The notes under the pieces were generated by a model. The model ran no database searches. It was not told the DNA's origin and was given only the letters and a program-made list of their open reading frames with translations. From an uncultured Eubacteriales bacterium (GTDB taxonomy: Bacteria; Bacillota; Clostridia; Christensenellales; UBA1242), in the NCBI GenBank assembly GCA_905203455.1, contig CAJKVX010000008.1, positions 1 through 22,984 on the forward strand: 22,984 nucleotides of DNA, given 5' to 3'. A program made the translations under genes and the position numbers. Positions 1-6,677 of the stretch are shown piece after piece; the stretch's first letter is position 1; each line of letters starts with the position of its first letter.

Positions 1-102
1 GTAACTTACGCCTTGCATTTTTATTTAACTCTATATGAATGTGTTTTATTTAAATTAATTTTTTGAAAATTAAATGTTTGGTTATGTTTCTGGCGTTTAA
101 AG

Positions 103-123
103 ACAATTAATATTGTGTTTTTA
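103..123 (+). terminator. Possible weak terminator of an upstream gene
   Basis: A 5-bp stem (ACAAT / ATTGT with a TAAT loop) is followed by a T-rich tract. It could end a gene lying left of the window, but the stem is all AT except one pair, so it may be chance. Nothing else is seen in the first 120 bases. Confidence 0.3.
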
Positions 124-124
124 T

Positions 125-152
125 TTGACTTTTAGTTATTATTTGATATAAT
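125..152 (+). promoter_or_regulatory. Sigma-A type promoter of the Lys-rich membrane protein gene
   Basis: TTGACT (125-130) and TATAAT (147-152) are separated by 16 bases. The ATG at 151 lies inside the -10 box, so it cannot be the start codon. The start is placed at 187, behind the GGGGGAAGG ribosome-binding site. Confidence 0.75.
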
Positions 153-186
153 GGTTGTAAATATTAAGTTTAAATGGGGGAAGGTT

Positions 187-801
187 ATGGCAGAAGAAAA
201 GAAAAAGTCTACTTCTAAGGCTGCTAGTGGGAAAGAAGAAAAATCAACTGCTGCAAAAGTTAAAAAAACATCTGCAAAAAAAGAAACTGAAACAACAGTG
301 CCTGAAACTAATAGCACAATTGATGCTAAGGATAATGCAGTGAATTTAGAGATTAAAAAAGAAGAAACTTCAAATTTAAAAAGCGATGCTGCAAAATCTA
401 AAAAAACAAAGAAAAACCAAATTATTACTGCAAAAAATTCAATTTTTATGCTTAGCATTGTTAACTGCGCGTTATCAGTTGCTTACTTTTTAACATTTAT
501 TATCACATCAATTGTTGTTCTTGCAACAGGTGGCTTTGTTAACGGGTGGTATGTGGCATTGCAAACAGCAAGCATAATTTTCTTTGGAATTTTGGCGGCA
601 CTTAACTATGCAAGTGTTAAAACCAGTTTTGATTATAAAAAGAGCAATAAATATTTCGTTGGGGAACTTATTATTGGTTTGGTTGTTGGTGTTATTTCGC
701 CAATAGGTTACGGCAGTTATTTCACTCTTCTTGCAGTTGTTCCTTTGCTTATTGTTAGTGCTGTTAAACTTTGGGTTGCTCAACTTATTAAACCTGAATA
801 A
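187..801 (+). CDS. Membrane protein with long Lys/Ala/Ser-rich cytoplasmic tail, unknown function
   Basis: This protein of 204 residues is not recognised. Residues 1 to about 80 are low-complexity and rich in Lys, Ala, Glu, Ser and Thr, probably disordered and strongly charged. The rest holds about four hydrophobic segments: near 85-110, 120-137, 155-175 and 178-198 (approximate). The start at ATG 187 follows a GGGGGAAGG ribosome-binding site, and the gene has its own promoter and terminator, so it is a single-gene unit. The basic tail resembles histone-H1-like tails only in composition, and no nucleic-acid-binding fold is visible. A small four-helix membrane protein anchored to, or binding, an acidic partner in the cytoplasm is possible, but no role can be assigned. 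Confidence 0.75.
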   Translation: MAEEKKKSTSKAASGKEEKSTAAKVKKTSAKKETETTVPETNSTIDAKDNAVNLEIKKEETSNLKSDAAKSKKTKKNQIITAKNSIFMLSIVNCALSVAYFLTFIITSIVVLATGGFVNGWYVALQTASIIFFGILAALNYASVKTSFDYKKSNKYFVGELIIGLVVGVISPIGYGSYFTLLAVVPLLIVSAVKLWVAQLIKPE

Positions 802-816
802 CTTAAAAAACTTTTA

Positions 817-853
817 ACTATTGGGCTTTTGCCTGATAGTTTTTTTATTTTTA
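817..853 (+). terminator. Rho-independent terminator after the Lys-rich membrane protein
   Basis: A 10-bp stem (817-826 with 831-840, two G-U pairs) closes a TTTT loop and is followed by TTTTTTA and further T residues. Confidence 0.8.
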
Positions 854-1071
854 TTTAAAATGCCACAAAGATGCGCAGTAAGCATTTGCTTTTTTTATGT
901 TTTCCTTTGTTGGTAACTAAAAAGTTAAAGCATATGTAAAAAGGATAAAATTTTACATGAGAGGCTTTTTAAATGTTTTTAATAATTAAAACACAGGGCA
1001 AAAGATTTGCACTGTAAAAGTTTTTATTTTTCAACTGGCTTTATTTGTTTTTAAAAAATTTATTAATGTTA

Positions 1072-1077
1072 TATAAT
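1072..1077 (+). promoter_or_regulatory. TATAAT -10 box directly upstream of trxB
   Basis: A perfect TATAAT ends six bases before the trxB ATG at 1084. The -35 region (about 1049-1054, TTTTAA) is poor. If this box is used, transcription would begin at or beside the start codon. Confidence 0.5.
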
Positions 1078-1083
1078 GTAAAC

Positions 1084-2001
1084 ATGAAAGAGGAAATTTT
1101 TGATTGTTTAATAATTGGTGGGGGCCCTGCGGGGGTTACTGCCGCAATTTACCTTAAAAGAGCGGGCAAAACGGTTGCTTTGTTTGAAGGGGGAATGTTT
1201 GGGGGGCAAATTGCGACAACCTCTTTGGTTGAAAATTACCCAGCAGTTGGTGAAATTGAGGGGTTTATGCTTGCAACAAAGTTTCTTGAAGATTTAAAAA
1301 GAAACGATGTTAAAATTATCTATGAAAATGCTGTTAATTTTAACTTTAACTCTGCACCGCTTGAAGTTGAAACGAAATCAGGCAAATTTAAAGGCAGAAC
1401 CATTATTCTTGCAATGGGCGTAAGGGCAAGGCAAATTGACCCTGAACTTGAAAACAAATTTAAGGGCAAGGGCATAAGTTATTGTGCAACTTGTGATGGC
1501 GGGTTTTACAAAAATAAAGATGTTGCCGTGATTGGCGGGGGAAAAAGTGCGTTTAGTGAAGCGGTGTATCTTGCAGGGATTTGCAAAACCGTGACCCTTG
1601 TTCACCGAAGTGATAAGTTTAGAGTTTCACAGCAGGAAGTTAATTTTGCAAAAAGCAAACGCATTAAAATTAAGCCTTTTTATGTGTTGACTAATGTTTT
1701 TGGCGAGGATAAGTTAAGCGGAATTGAAGTAACAAACACCAACACTGGAAAAAGTGAAAAACTTAACATTGATGGGGTGTTTGTTTCTGTTGGCAGAGTT
1801 CCAAACACTGAACTTTTGGCAGGCAAAATTTTGCTTGATGAGTTTGGGTTTATTAAAAGTGAAGATTGCACAACAAGTGTTAAAAATGTTTTTGTTGCAG
1901 GAGACATTAGAACAAAAAATTTAAGGCAAATTGTTACTGCCACAAGCGATGGGGCAATTAGCGCAACTCTTGCAATAATGGCACTTAACCAGTTAAATTA
2001 A
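1084..2001 (+). CDS. trxB: Thioredoxin reductase (NAD(P)H, FAD-dependent)
   Basis: This cytoplasmic flavoenzyme passes electrons from a reduced nicotinamide to thioredoxin. From ATG 1084 it has 305 residues, normal for low-molecular-weight thioredoxin reductases. The FAD motif GGGPAG is at 12-17, the redox pair CATC at 134-137, the nucleotide motif GGGKSA at 151-156 and the second FAD motif GDIR at 273-276. The NADPH phosphate-binding motif, usually HRRxxxR, reads HRSDKFR (174-180), so one of the two adjacent arginines is missing; NADPH preference may be weaker than usual. The longer TTG start at 1045 is rejected because the protein family begins at MKEEIFDCLI. No ribosome-binding site precedes ATG 1084. 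No thioredoxin gene is adjacent. Confidence 0.93.
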   Translation: MKEEIFDCLIIGGGPAGVTAAIYLKRAGKTVALFEGGMFGGQIATTSLVENYPAVGEIEGFMLATKFLEDLKRNDVKIIYENAVNFNFNSAPLEVETKSGKFKGRTIILAMGVRARQIDPELENKFKGKGISYCATCDGGFYKNKDVAVIGGGKSAFSEAVYLAGICKTVTLVHRSDKFRVSQQEVNFAKSKRIKIKPFYVLTNVFGEDKLSGIEVTNTNTGKSEKLNIDGVFVSVGRVPNTELLAGKILLDEFGFIKSEDCTTSVKNVFVAGDIRTKNLRQIVTATSDGAISATLAIMALNQLN

Positions 2002-2127
2002 GTTTATTTTGTGCAAAATTTAAGTTATTTGTATGTAAAGATGGCTAATTTATGCGACAATTTACACTGGCAGGGCATATTAAAGCAATGGTAAACTATG
2101 TATTAAAATTTTAACTAAGGAGAAAAA

Positions 2128-2802
2128 ATGAAGTTAATTGGCAATAATTGGGATAATGTGCTTAGTGAAGAATTTGAAAAACCTTATTTTGTTGAAACTT
2201 TAAAAAAGGTTGATGAGGAATACAGAACTCGCACAATTTATCCGCCACAAAGGTGCGTGTTTAACGCTTTAAAATATACTGACTTTGATGATGTTAAGGT
2301 TGTTATATTAGGGCAAGACCCTTATCACGGGAAAGGTCAAGCGCATGGTTTGTGTTTTTCGGTTCAACCTGGGGTTGAACCGCCACCATCGTTAAAAAAC
2401 ATTTTTAAAGAAATTGCACAAGATGTGGGCGGGGTTGAACCTAACAATGGTTATCTTGTGCCTTGGGCAAAGCAAGGAGTTCTGCTTTTAAACACGGTTT
2501 TAACTGTTAGAGAGGGCAGTCCGCAAAGCCACAAAAACATAGGGTGGACCCAGTTTACTGATGCGATTATTAAAAAACTAAGCGACTTGAAAGAAGGGAT
2601 TGTGTTTTTGCTTTGGGGAAGAAATGCTGTTGATAAAAAAGGTTTGATTGACAGCAAAAAGCATTTCATTTTAACTGCGCCACACCCAAGCCCACTTTCG
2701 GCATATAACGGGTTTTTTGGTTGCAAACATTTTAGCAAATGTAATGAAATTTTAACTAAGCAAGGGAAAACGCCAATCAATTGGCAAATTCCTAACATAT
2801 AA
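2128..2802 (+). CDS. ung: Uracil-DNA glycosylase (family 1)
   Basis: This enzyme removes uracil from DNA, the first step of base excision repair. It has 224 residues, the usual length. The water-activating motif GQDPYHG is at 62-68 (catalytic Asp64) and the minor-groove loop HPSPLS is at 186-191 (His186). Both are intact, as is the PPPSL proline loop near 85-89. The start ATG follows AAGGAG (2117-2122). The next gene begins five bases after the stop, so the two are probably co-transcribed. It complements the dUTPase at 9436-9885: one keeps dUTP out of DNA and the other removes uracil that gets in. Confidence 0.97.
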   Translation: MKLIGNNWDNVLSEEFEKPYFVETLKKVDEEYRTRTIYPPQRCVFNALKYTDFDDVKVVILGQDPYHGKGQAHGLCFSVQPGVEPPPSLKNIFKEIAQDVGGVEPNNGYLVPWAKQGVLLLNTVLTVREGSPQSHKNIGWTQFTDAIIKKLSDLKEGIVFLLWGRNAVDKKGLIDSKKHFILTAPHPSPLSAYNGFFGCKHFSKCNEILTKQGKTPINWQIPNI

Positions 2803-2807
2803 TAATT

Positions 2808-4241
2808 ATGAAGAGAAAAAATCTGTTTTGTTTGTTGTTATGTGTTTTTGCACTTTTTATGAGTGCTGGGGTTTTTGCGGGTAAATTTAATGTTAAAAAC
2901 TCAGTTTTTGCAGAAAACGCTAACTTTTTTCAAGATTTACAAACAGAACTTGCAATACTGCCAGATGGTTACAACGGGCAAGGTGCAAACAGTTTCACCC
3001 CCTTTGATTTTGAAACTGGGGAAAGAATGCAGGGGCAATCTTTGCGCCCCGAGGTTGACCAAAATAACTCTTTTAGCCTTACGCTTGAACTTGGGGGTGA
3101 ACAAATTGATTTGTCTTTGGGGCTTGAAATTGGGCTTTGGGTTTACTTTTCAACCAAAAATTTACACAATTTAAGATTCACATTTTACGGGCAAACTCAA
3201 AGTGCACAAGATGTTGAATTTTATTACACCATTAACAGTGAGGTTTTGAAAGATAATTTGCAAAAACAAGGCAACAATACTTTTATTGATGGGGCTGAAG
3301 ATGGGTATTCTTGGAACTATTTGCAAATTCCGTTAAACTTGTTTACAAATGGTTCTAGTGAAAATGTGTTTAGTTTAAACAGCCTTCAAATTGATTATTT
3401 TTCTTCAACAATTAACGGTGATGTTGATTATGCATATTTGTATTTATATGACATTTCAATTAATCAATCAGACAACCTTTATTTTACCATTCTTGAACAA
3501 AACAAACAGCCTTTCAGGTTGGTGGGGTTTGATTTTTACACACAAGGTGAGTTAAATCAAGTTTATTTGGGGGATACTTTATCTTTAAGTTCAAGAACAT
3601 CAATGCTAAAATATGCGTGGGTTGGGGACCAAAACATAAAAACTTACATCGATGCAAATGATAATTCATATAATGTTAGAGTGAAAGTTGTTGATGTTGA
3701 TGGTGGGGAAACGCTTTGGGAGTTTATGTCAAGCCACACTTTTAATAAAACCGGCTCAACCATTGTTAAGTTTGAAATTAATAAAGATGATGAAGAAATT
3801 TTGTGGCAGGCATTTAATTTTAATGTTACCACTTTTAATGGAATTTATTTCAACCAGAACATTACTGAATTTGAAGAGGGCAAAACAATAAGAATATATT
3901 TACGCACTAATCAAAATTTAACGCAGTTAGATAATCTTAATTTTGAAATTGTTGGCGAATGTGCTAAAATAAAAAGTGTTGATTTAGAAAATTGTTATGT
4001 TGACATTGAAACTTTAAGCGACGGAAGTTTTGTTTTAAGGGCAACGGCTAATGGAAGCAGACTTTTTGACCCAAGCATTAATCTTTCGTGTGAAAAAGAG
4101 TTTAGTGTTGTAAGCATTAATTCTGGGCAAAACGATACTCTTAAAATTTTAATGTATGTTGCACTTGGGCTTATTGTTGGCTGTGGTGCTGTTTGGGGCA
4201 TTTGGGCAATAGTTAAAGCCAATAAATACAAGGTGAAATAA
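2808..4241 (+). CDS. Secreted, C-terminally membrane-anchored beta-rich protein, unknown function
   Basis: A 477-residue protein that I do not recognise. It has an N-terminal signal peptide (MKRK, hydrophobic core 6-21, likely cut near VFA-GKF at about 24). A long extracellular region alternates hydrophobic and polar residues and is rich in Asn, Phe and Tyr, suggesting beta-sandwich domains; residues about 90-220 resemble a carbohydrate-binding-module jelly roll by eye only. A single membrane segment lies at about 447-469, followed by a short basic tail (KANKYKVK), so most of the protein faces outward. No LPXTG motif or catalytic motif is seen. It starts five bases after ung without a visible ribosome-binding site, and is followed 12 bases later by an HtrA-type protease gene with a strong AAGGAGG site. 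The pairing suggests shared work at the cell surface. Confidence 0.85.
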   Translation: MKRKNLFCLLLCVFALFMSAGVFAGKFNVKNSVFAENANFFQDLQTELAILPDGYNGQGANSFTPFDFETGERMQGQSLRPEVDQNNSFSLTLELGGEQIDLSLGLEIGLWVYFSTKNLHNLRFTFYGQTQSAQDVEFYYTINSEVLKDNLQKQGNNTFIDGAEDGYSWNYLQIPLNLFTNGSSENVFSLNSLQIDYFSSTINGDVDYAYLYLYDISINQSDNLYFTILEQNKQPFRLVGFDFYTQGELNQVYLGDTLSLSSRTSMLKYAWVGDQNIKTYIDANDNSYNVRVKVVDVDGGETLWEFMSSHTFNKTGSTIVKFEINKDDEEILWQAFNFNVTTFNGIYFNQNITEFEEGKTIRIYLRTNQNLTQLDNLNFEIVGECAKIKSVDLENCYVDIETLSDGSFVLRATANGSRLFDPSINLSCEKEFSVVSINSGQNDTLKILMYVALGLIVGCGAVWGIWAIVKANKYKVK

Positions 4242-4253
4242 AGGAGGAAGAAT

Positions 4254-5498
4254 ATGAGCGGATTTGATGATGATGAGTTAGTTAAAATTCCGTATGACCA
4301 AGAACCAATTGTAAGAGCGTCAGAATTTAGTGGCAAAAGGGGGGGCAATAAATCTTCTGGCGGGGCGAATAAAATTTTGTCAGTTATCGTTGGCTTGCTT
4401 TTAATTGTTAATGTTATAATGGGTGCGTTTATTGTTAAACTTTACATAAAATCAAATGACCCCGCAGTTTTAAACAACCCAACTTATAACATTTCAGTTG
4501 ACGGAACAAACACTGCATGGGCAGCCGCAACAAAGGCAAAACTGAGTTCAGTTTGTGTGTCAGCGGGGCTAAATTCTGACACGGGCACAACCATTAACTA
4601 TAATAACTTTTTTAACATGAGTTCAAGAGGGTCAGGCACAATAATTGAAATTGATAAAGAGAAAGGCAACGCCACAATTTTAACTTGTTATCATGTTATT
4701 GAAAACTATACCAGTCAAGTTTATATTTTAACTTACGATTCTTACATTCCAATAAAAGCCACAGTTGTTGGGTATAGTTCAACTTATGACATTGCTGTTT
4801 TAAAGGTTGAAGGAAACAGCGAAATTACAAGCAGTTCATGCATTGCCACAACATTTAGTGATGGTTCTGTTATTGCAGAAGGGCAAATGGCAATTGCAAT
4901 TGGCAACCCGCTTTCAATGGGGTTTAGTGTTTCGGTTGGAGTTATCAGCGCGCCAGTGAATTTAATCAGCATTGAAGGGCAAATTTCAAGAGTTATAAAG
5001 GTTGACACCCCAATTAACTCAGGAAACAGCGGTGGCGGACTTTTTAATGATAAAGGTGAACTTATTGGTGTTGTTAATGCAAAACTAATGAGCAGTGAGA
5101 TTGATAATGTTGCATATGCAATTCCTATTAATTTGGCAAAAAATCTTGCGTATAACATAATTGAAAATGGAAACCCAACAAAGGCTGTTTTGGGGCTTAA
5201 CCTTGCCATTCTTTCTGACGGCAACTCAATTGACAATGAAACAGGCAGGCTTAATTCAACAATAGTGGTTGACAGTGTTAACACACTAAGCCCTTGCTAT
5301 GTTGCAGGAATTAGAAGCGGAGATGTTTTGGTTTCAATTAGTTATGGGGAAACTGAAGTTAAAATTACCAATTTGTATGATGTTGAAGATAATATGTTTA
5401 ATTTAAGCGTTGGAGATTCTGTTACAATTACTGTTAACAGAAGCGGAGTTTTGCATGATTACACCTTTAACATTACTCAAACTCAGGCAGTTTTGTAA
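4254..5498 (+). CDS. htrA: Membrane-anchored HtrA/DegP-family serine protease with PDZ domain
   Basis: A protein of 414 residues: cytoplasmic stretch 1-40 (acidic start, then Gly/Lys-rich), one membrane segment 41-65, a trypsin-like protease domain at about 90-300, and a PDZ domain at about 312-405. The catalytic triad is readable as His147 (TCYHVIE), Asp179 (TYDIAVLKV) and Ser259 (GNSGGG). The His motif has Tyr where most HtrA proteins have Asn (TNxHV). This architecture matches Gram-positive surface HtrA proteases, which degrade or refold exported proteins. The start is supported by AAGGAGG at 4241-4247. It is probably co-transcribed with the preceding surface protein, which could be a substrate, inhibitor or adaptor; that link is inference from position only. 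Confidence 0.93.
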   Translation: MSGFDDDELVKIPYDQEPIVRASEFSGKRGGNKSSGGANKILSVIVGLLLIVNVIMGAFIVKLYIKSNDPAVLNNPTYNISVDGTNTAWAAATKAKLSSVCVSAGLNSDTGTTINYNNFFNMSSRGSGTIIEIDKEKGNATILTCYHVIENYTSQVYILTYDSYIPIKATVVGYSSTYDIAVLKVEGNSEITSSSCIATTFSDGSVIAEGQMAIAIGNPLSMGFSVSVGVISAPVNLISIEGQISRVIKVDTPINSGNSGGGLFNDKGELIGVVNAKLMSSEIDNVAYAIPINLAKNLAYNIIENGNPTKAVLGLNLAILSDGNSIDNETGRLNSTIVVDSVNTLSPCYVAGIRSGDVLVSISYGETEVKITNLYDVEDNMFNLSVGDSVTITVNRSGVLHDYTFNITQTQAVL

Positions 5499-5589
5499 TT
5501 ATAATTTATAACAAAATTTAAGTTTTAGTTTTGTTGTATTTAAGATTAAGTTTAACTTTAAATGGTTTTTAAAATTTAAAAAAAATTAG

Positions 5590-5618
5590 TTGCAAGTTTT
5601 ATGCATTGATTGTATAAT
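5590..5618 (+). promoter_or_regulatory. Promoter of acpP
   Basis: TTGCAA (5590-5595), 17 bases, TATAAT (5613-5618). The reading frame is open up to 5590, but these bases are promoter, not coding. The GGAGG ribosome-binding site is at 5636-5640. Confidence 0.8.
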
Positions 5619-5646
5619 ATATTCAGTAATAATACGGAGGTTTTAT

Positions 5647-5874
5647 ATGACAGAGAAAAAAGTTAAAGATATTCTTTCAAAGCAGTTAGGCGTTGATGTT
5701 AGCAAAATAACTGCCCAAACTAACATTGCAACAGACCTTGGGGCTGATAGTCTTGACCTTGTTGAAATTCTTATGAGTCTTGAAGATGAATTTTCAATTT
5801 CAATTCCAGATGAAGCAATCCCAGGGATTAAAACAGTAAAAGACCTTGTTGATTTTATTGACAATGCGAAATAA
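5647..5874 (+). CDS. acpP: Acyl carrier protein
   Basis: This small acidic cytoplasmic protein carries growing acyl chains on a phosphopantetheine arm during fatty-acid synthesis. It has 75 residues, the standard size. The DSL motif (GADSLDLVEI) places the modified Ser at position 35. The start at ATG 5647 is preferred because GGAGG ends six bases upstream and the promoter lies before it. It is a single-gene unit between its own promoter and terminator, away from any fab cluster in this window. The enzyme that attaches its prosthetic group, AcpS, is encoded at 11300-11743. Confidence 0.97.
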   Translation: MTEKKVKDILSKQLGVDVSKITAQTNIATDLGADSLDLVEILMSLEDEFSISIPDEAIPGIKTVKDLVDFIDNAK

Positions 5875-5895
5875 TTAGAAAAAATTGCAAAACAA

Positions 5896-5921
5896 AAAGC
5901 ACCTTTTTAAAGGTGTTTTTT
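5896..5921 (+). terminator. Terminator of acpP
   Basis: CACCTTT (5900-5906) pairs with AAAGGTG (5909-5915), flanked by an A-run upstream and TTTTTT downstream. Confidence 0.85.
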
Positions 5922-5978
5922 TACTTATGAAAAAATTATTGCTTTTTGTTGAATTGGTAAACTAAAATTCTCTTTTTA

Positions 5979-6007
5979 TTGGTTTGTTTATCATGTGATA
6001 TTATAAA
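5979..6007 (+). promoter_or_regulatory. Possible promoter in the acpP-SRP RNA interval
   Basis: TTGGTT (5979-5984), 17 bases, TATAAA (6002-6007). An overlapping extended -10 (TGA-TATTAT, 5996-6004) is also present. It points at the tiny reading frame 6022-6111. In DNA this AT-rich such matches arise by chance. Confidence 0.4.
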
Positions 6008-6021
6008 ATGGAGAGAGGTGG

Positions 6022-6111
6022 GTGTTTTTGGTGTTAATTATAAATTTTATTTTTTATGTTAATTTAATGCAGTTTGAATTAAATGTATTTAATAAATTAA
6101 ATGCATTTTAA
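6022..6111 (+). CDS. Possible 29-residue hydrophobic peptide
   Basis: A GTG-initiated frame of 29 codons ends in TAA. It is preceded by a purine-rich GGAGAGAGG stretch (6010-6018) and by promoter-like boxes. The peptide is strongly hydrophobic at its N-terminal half (MFLVLIINFIFYVNL), like small membrane peptides. Very AT-rich non-coding DNA naturally encodes Phe, Leu, Ile and Asn, so the composition alone is weak evidence. The rest of 5925-6240 is AT-rich, contains repeated TTAAAT/ATTTAA words and a 10-base palindrome AAATGCATTT (6099-6108), and shows nothing else. Confidence 0.15.
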   Translation: MFLVLIINFIFYVNLMQFELNVFNKLNAF

Positions 6112-6254
6112 AGAATTTAAGGTTCATGAATTTAAAAATGGAACAAAACAATTTAACAAACCGAAATTGAATTAACTTAATTAAATTAATAACGCCAATT
6201 TAAGTAATTAGATAAAAATAAAACAAGGCTAAGAAATAAAAAACAATAAAAAAA

Positions 6255-6521
6255 CTGTGAAGTCCATTTTCGTTCACCTATACCGAAGCGGTGACCAAAT
6301 AGCCGGCTCCGCTAAAGTTTCCTTATGGCACATAATTTTCAAACTTAGTGCTGCTGCCGTCAGGCTCTGACACGGTTCATAAGAATTTTATTGCATAAGA
6401 CCTTAACATCAACGCTGCACATTTGGTTCGGCCTTCCATATAAATGCCCTAGAATGGCGTTCGGCCCCTGCTGAAGCGGATTTCAGGGAACAGGGCCCCG
6501 CTACCTCCCCGCCTATCACAG
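6255..6521 (-). ncRNA. ffs: Signal recognition particle RNA, large bacterial type with Alu domain
   Basis: Read on the minus strand, this 267-base RNA begins CTGTGATAGGCGGGGAGG and ends TCACAG, the two ends pairing. The 5' part has the GGGGAGGTAGCGG Alu-domain signature of Bacillota scRNA. The S-domain is clear: GAACCGTGTCAG then GCAGCAGCACTAAG, the Ffh-binding internal loops, capped by a UGAC tetraloop (6359-6362) of the URRC class. It pairs with Ffh to target membrane and secreted proteins. After the 3' end the transcript runs into TTTTTTTATTG (6244-6254), so the closing helix plus T-run may end transcription. It has its own promoter and is divergent from the CBS-domain gene. Confidence 0.95.
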
Positions 6522-6528
6522 TAAATTA

Positions 6529-6557
6529 AGTTTAACACAGTTTTTGCTTTTTTGCAA
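6529..6557 (-). promoter_or_regulatory. Promoter of the SRP RNA
   Basis: On the minus strand: TTGCAA (6552-6557), 17 bases, TAAACT (6529-6534), with TGT immediately before the -10 giving an extended -10. The RNA 5' end at about 6521 is the expected distance away. Confidence 0.7.
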
Positions 6558-6626
6558 GAGAAAAGTTAATTTGCTCGCATTTTTGTTGCGAATTTTAAGA
6601 TAAACCATTTTAGTTTTATAAAATAA

Positions 6627-6655
6627 TTGGAAAAAAAAGTAGGGTGTGATATACT
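6627..6655 (+). promoter_or_regulatory. Promoter of the CBS-domain gene
   Basis: TTGGAA (6627-6632), 17 bases, TATACT (6650-6655), with TGA before it as an extended -10. This places an in-frame upstream start at 6627 inside the promoter, so translation must start at 6678. Confidence 0.75.
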
Positions 6656-6677
6656 TATTAAAATTAAGGAGAAAATT

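Noticed and set aside
934..958. ATGTAAAA / TTTTACAT inverted repeat upstream of trxB
   Set aside because: AT-rich, nine-base spacer, no known operator match; likely chance.
1045..1083. TTG start extending trxB by 13 residues
   Set aside because: These bases hold the TATAAT box, and the family N-terminus begins at MKEEIFDCLI.
5510..5535. AACAAAA / TTTTGTT hairpin after the HtrA gene as a terminator
   Set aside because: The stem has one G-C pair and a long loop with no clean T-run; too weak to call.
6061..6200. AT-rich repeated words (ATTAAAT, AATTTAA) as an origin or CRISPR-like array
   Set aside because: The words are irregular, without fixed spacing, DnaA boxes or repeat-spacer order.
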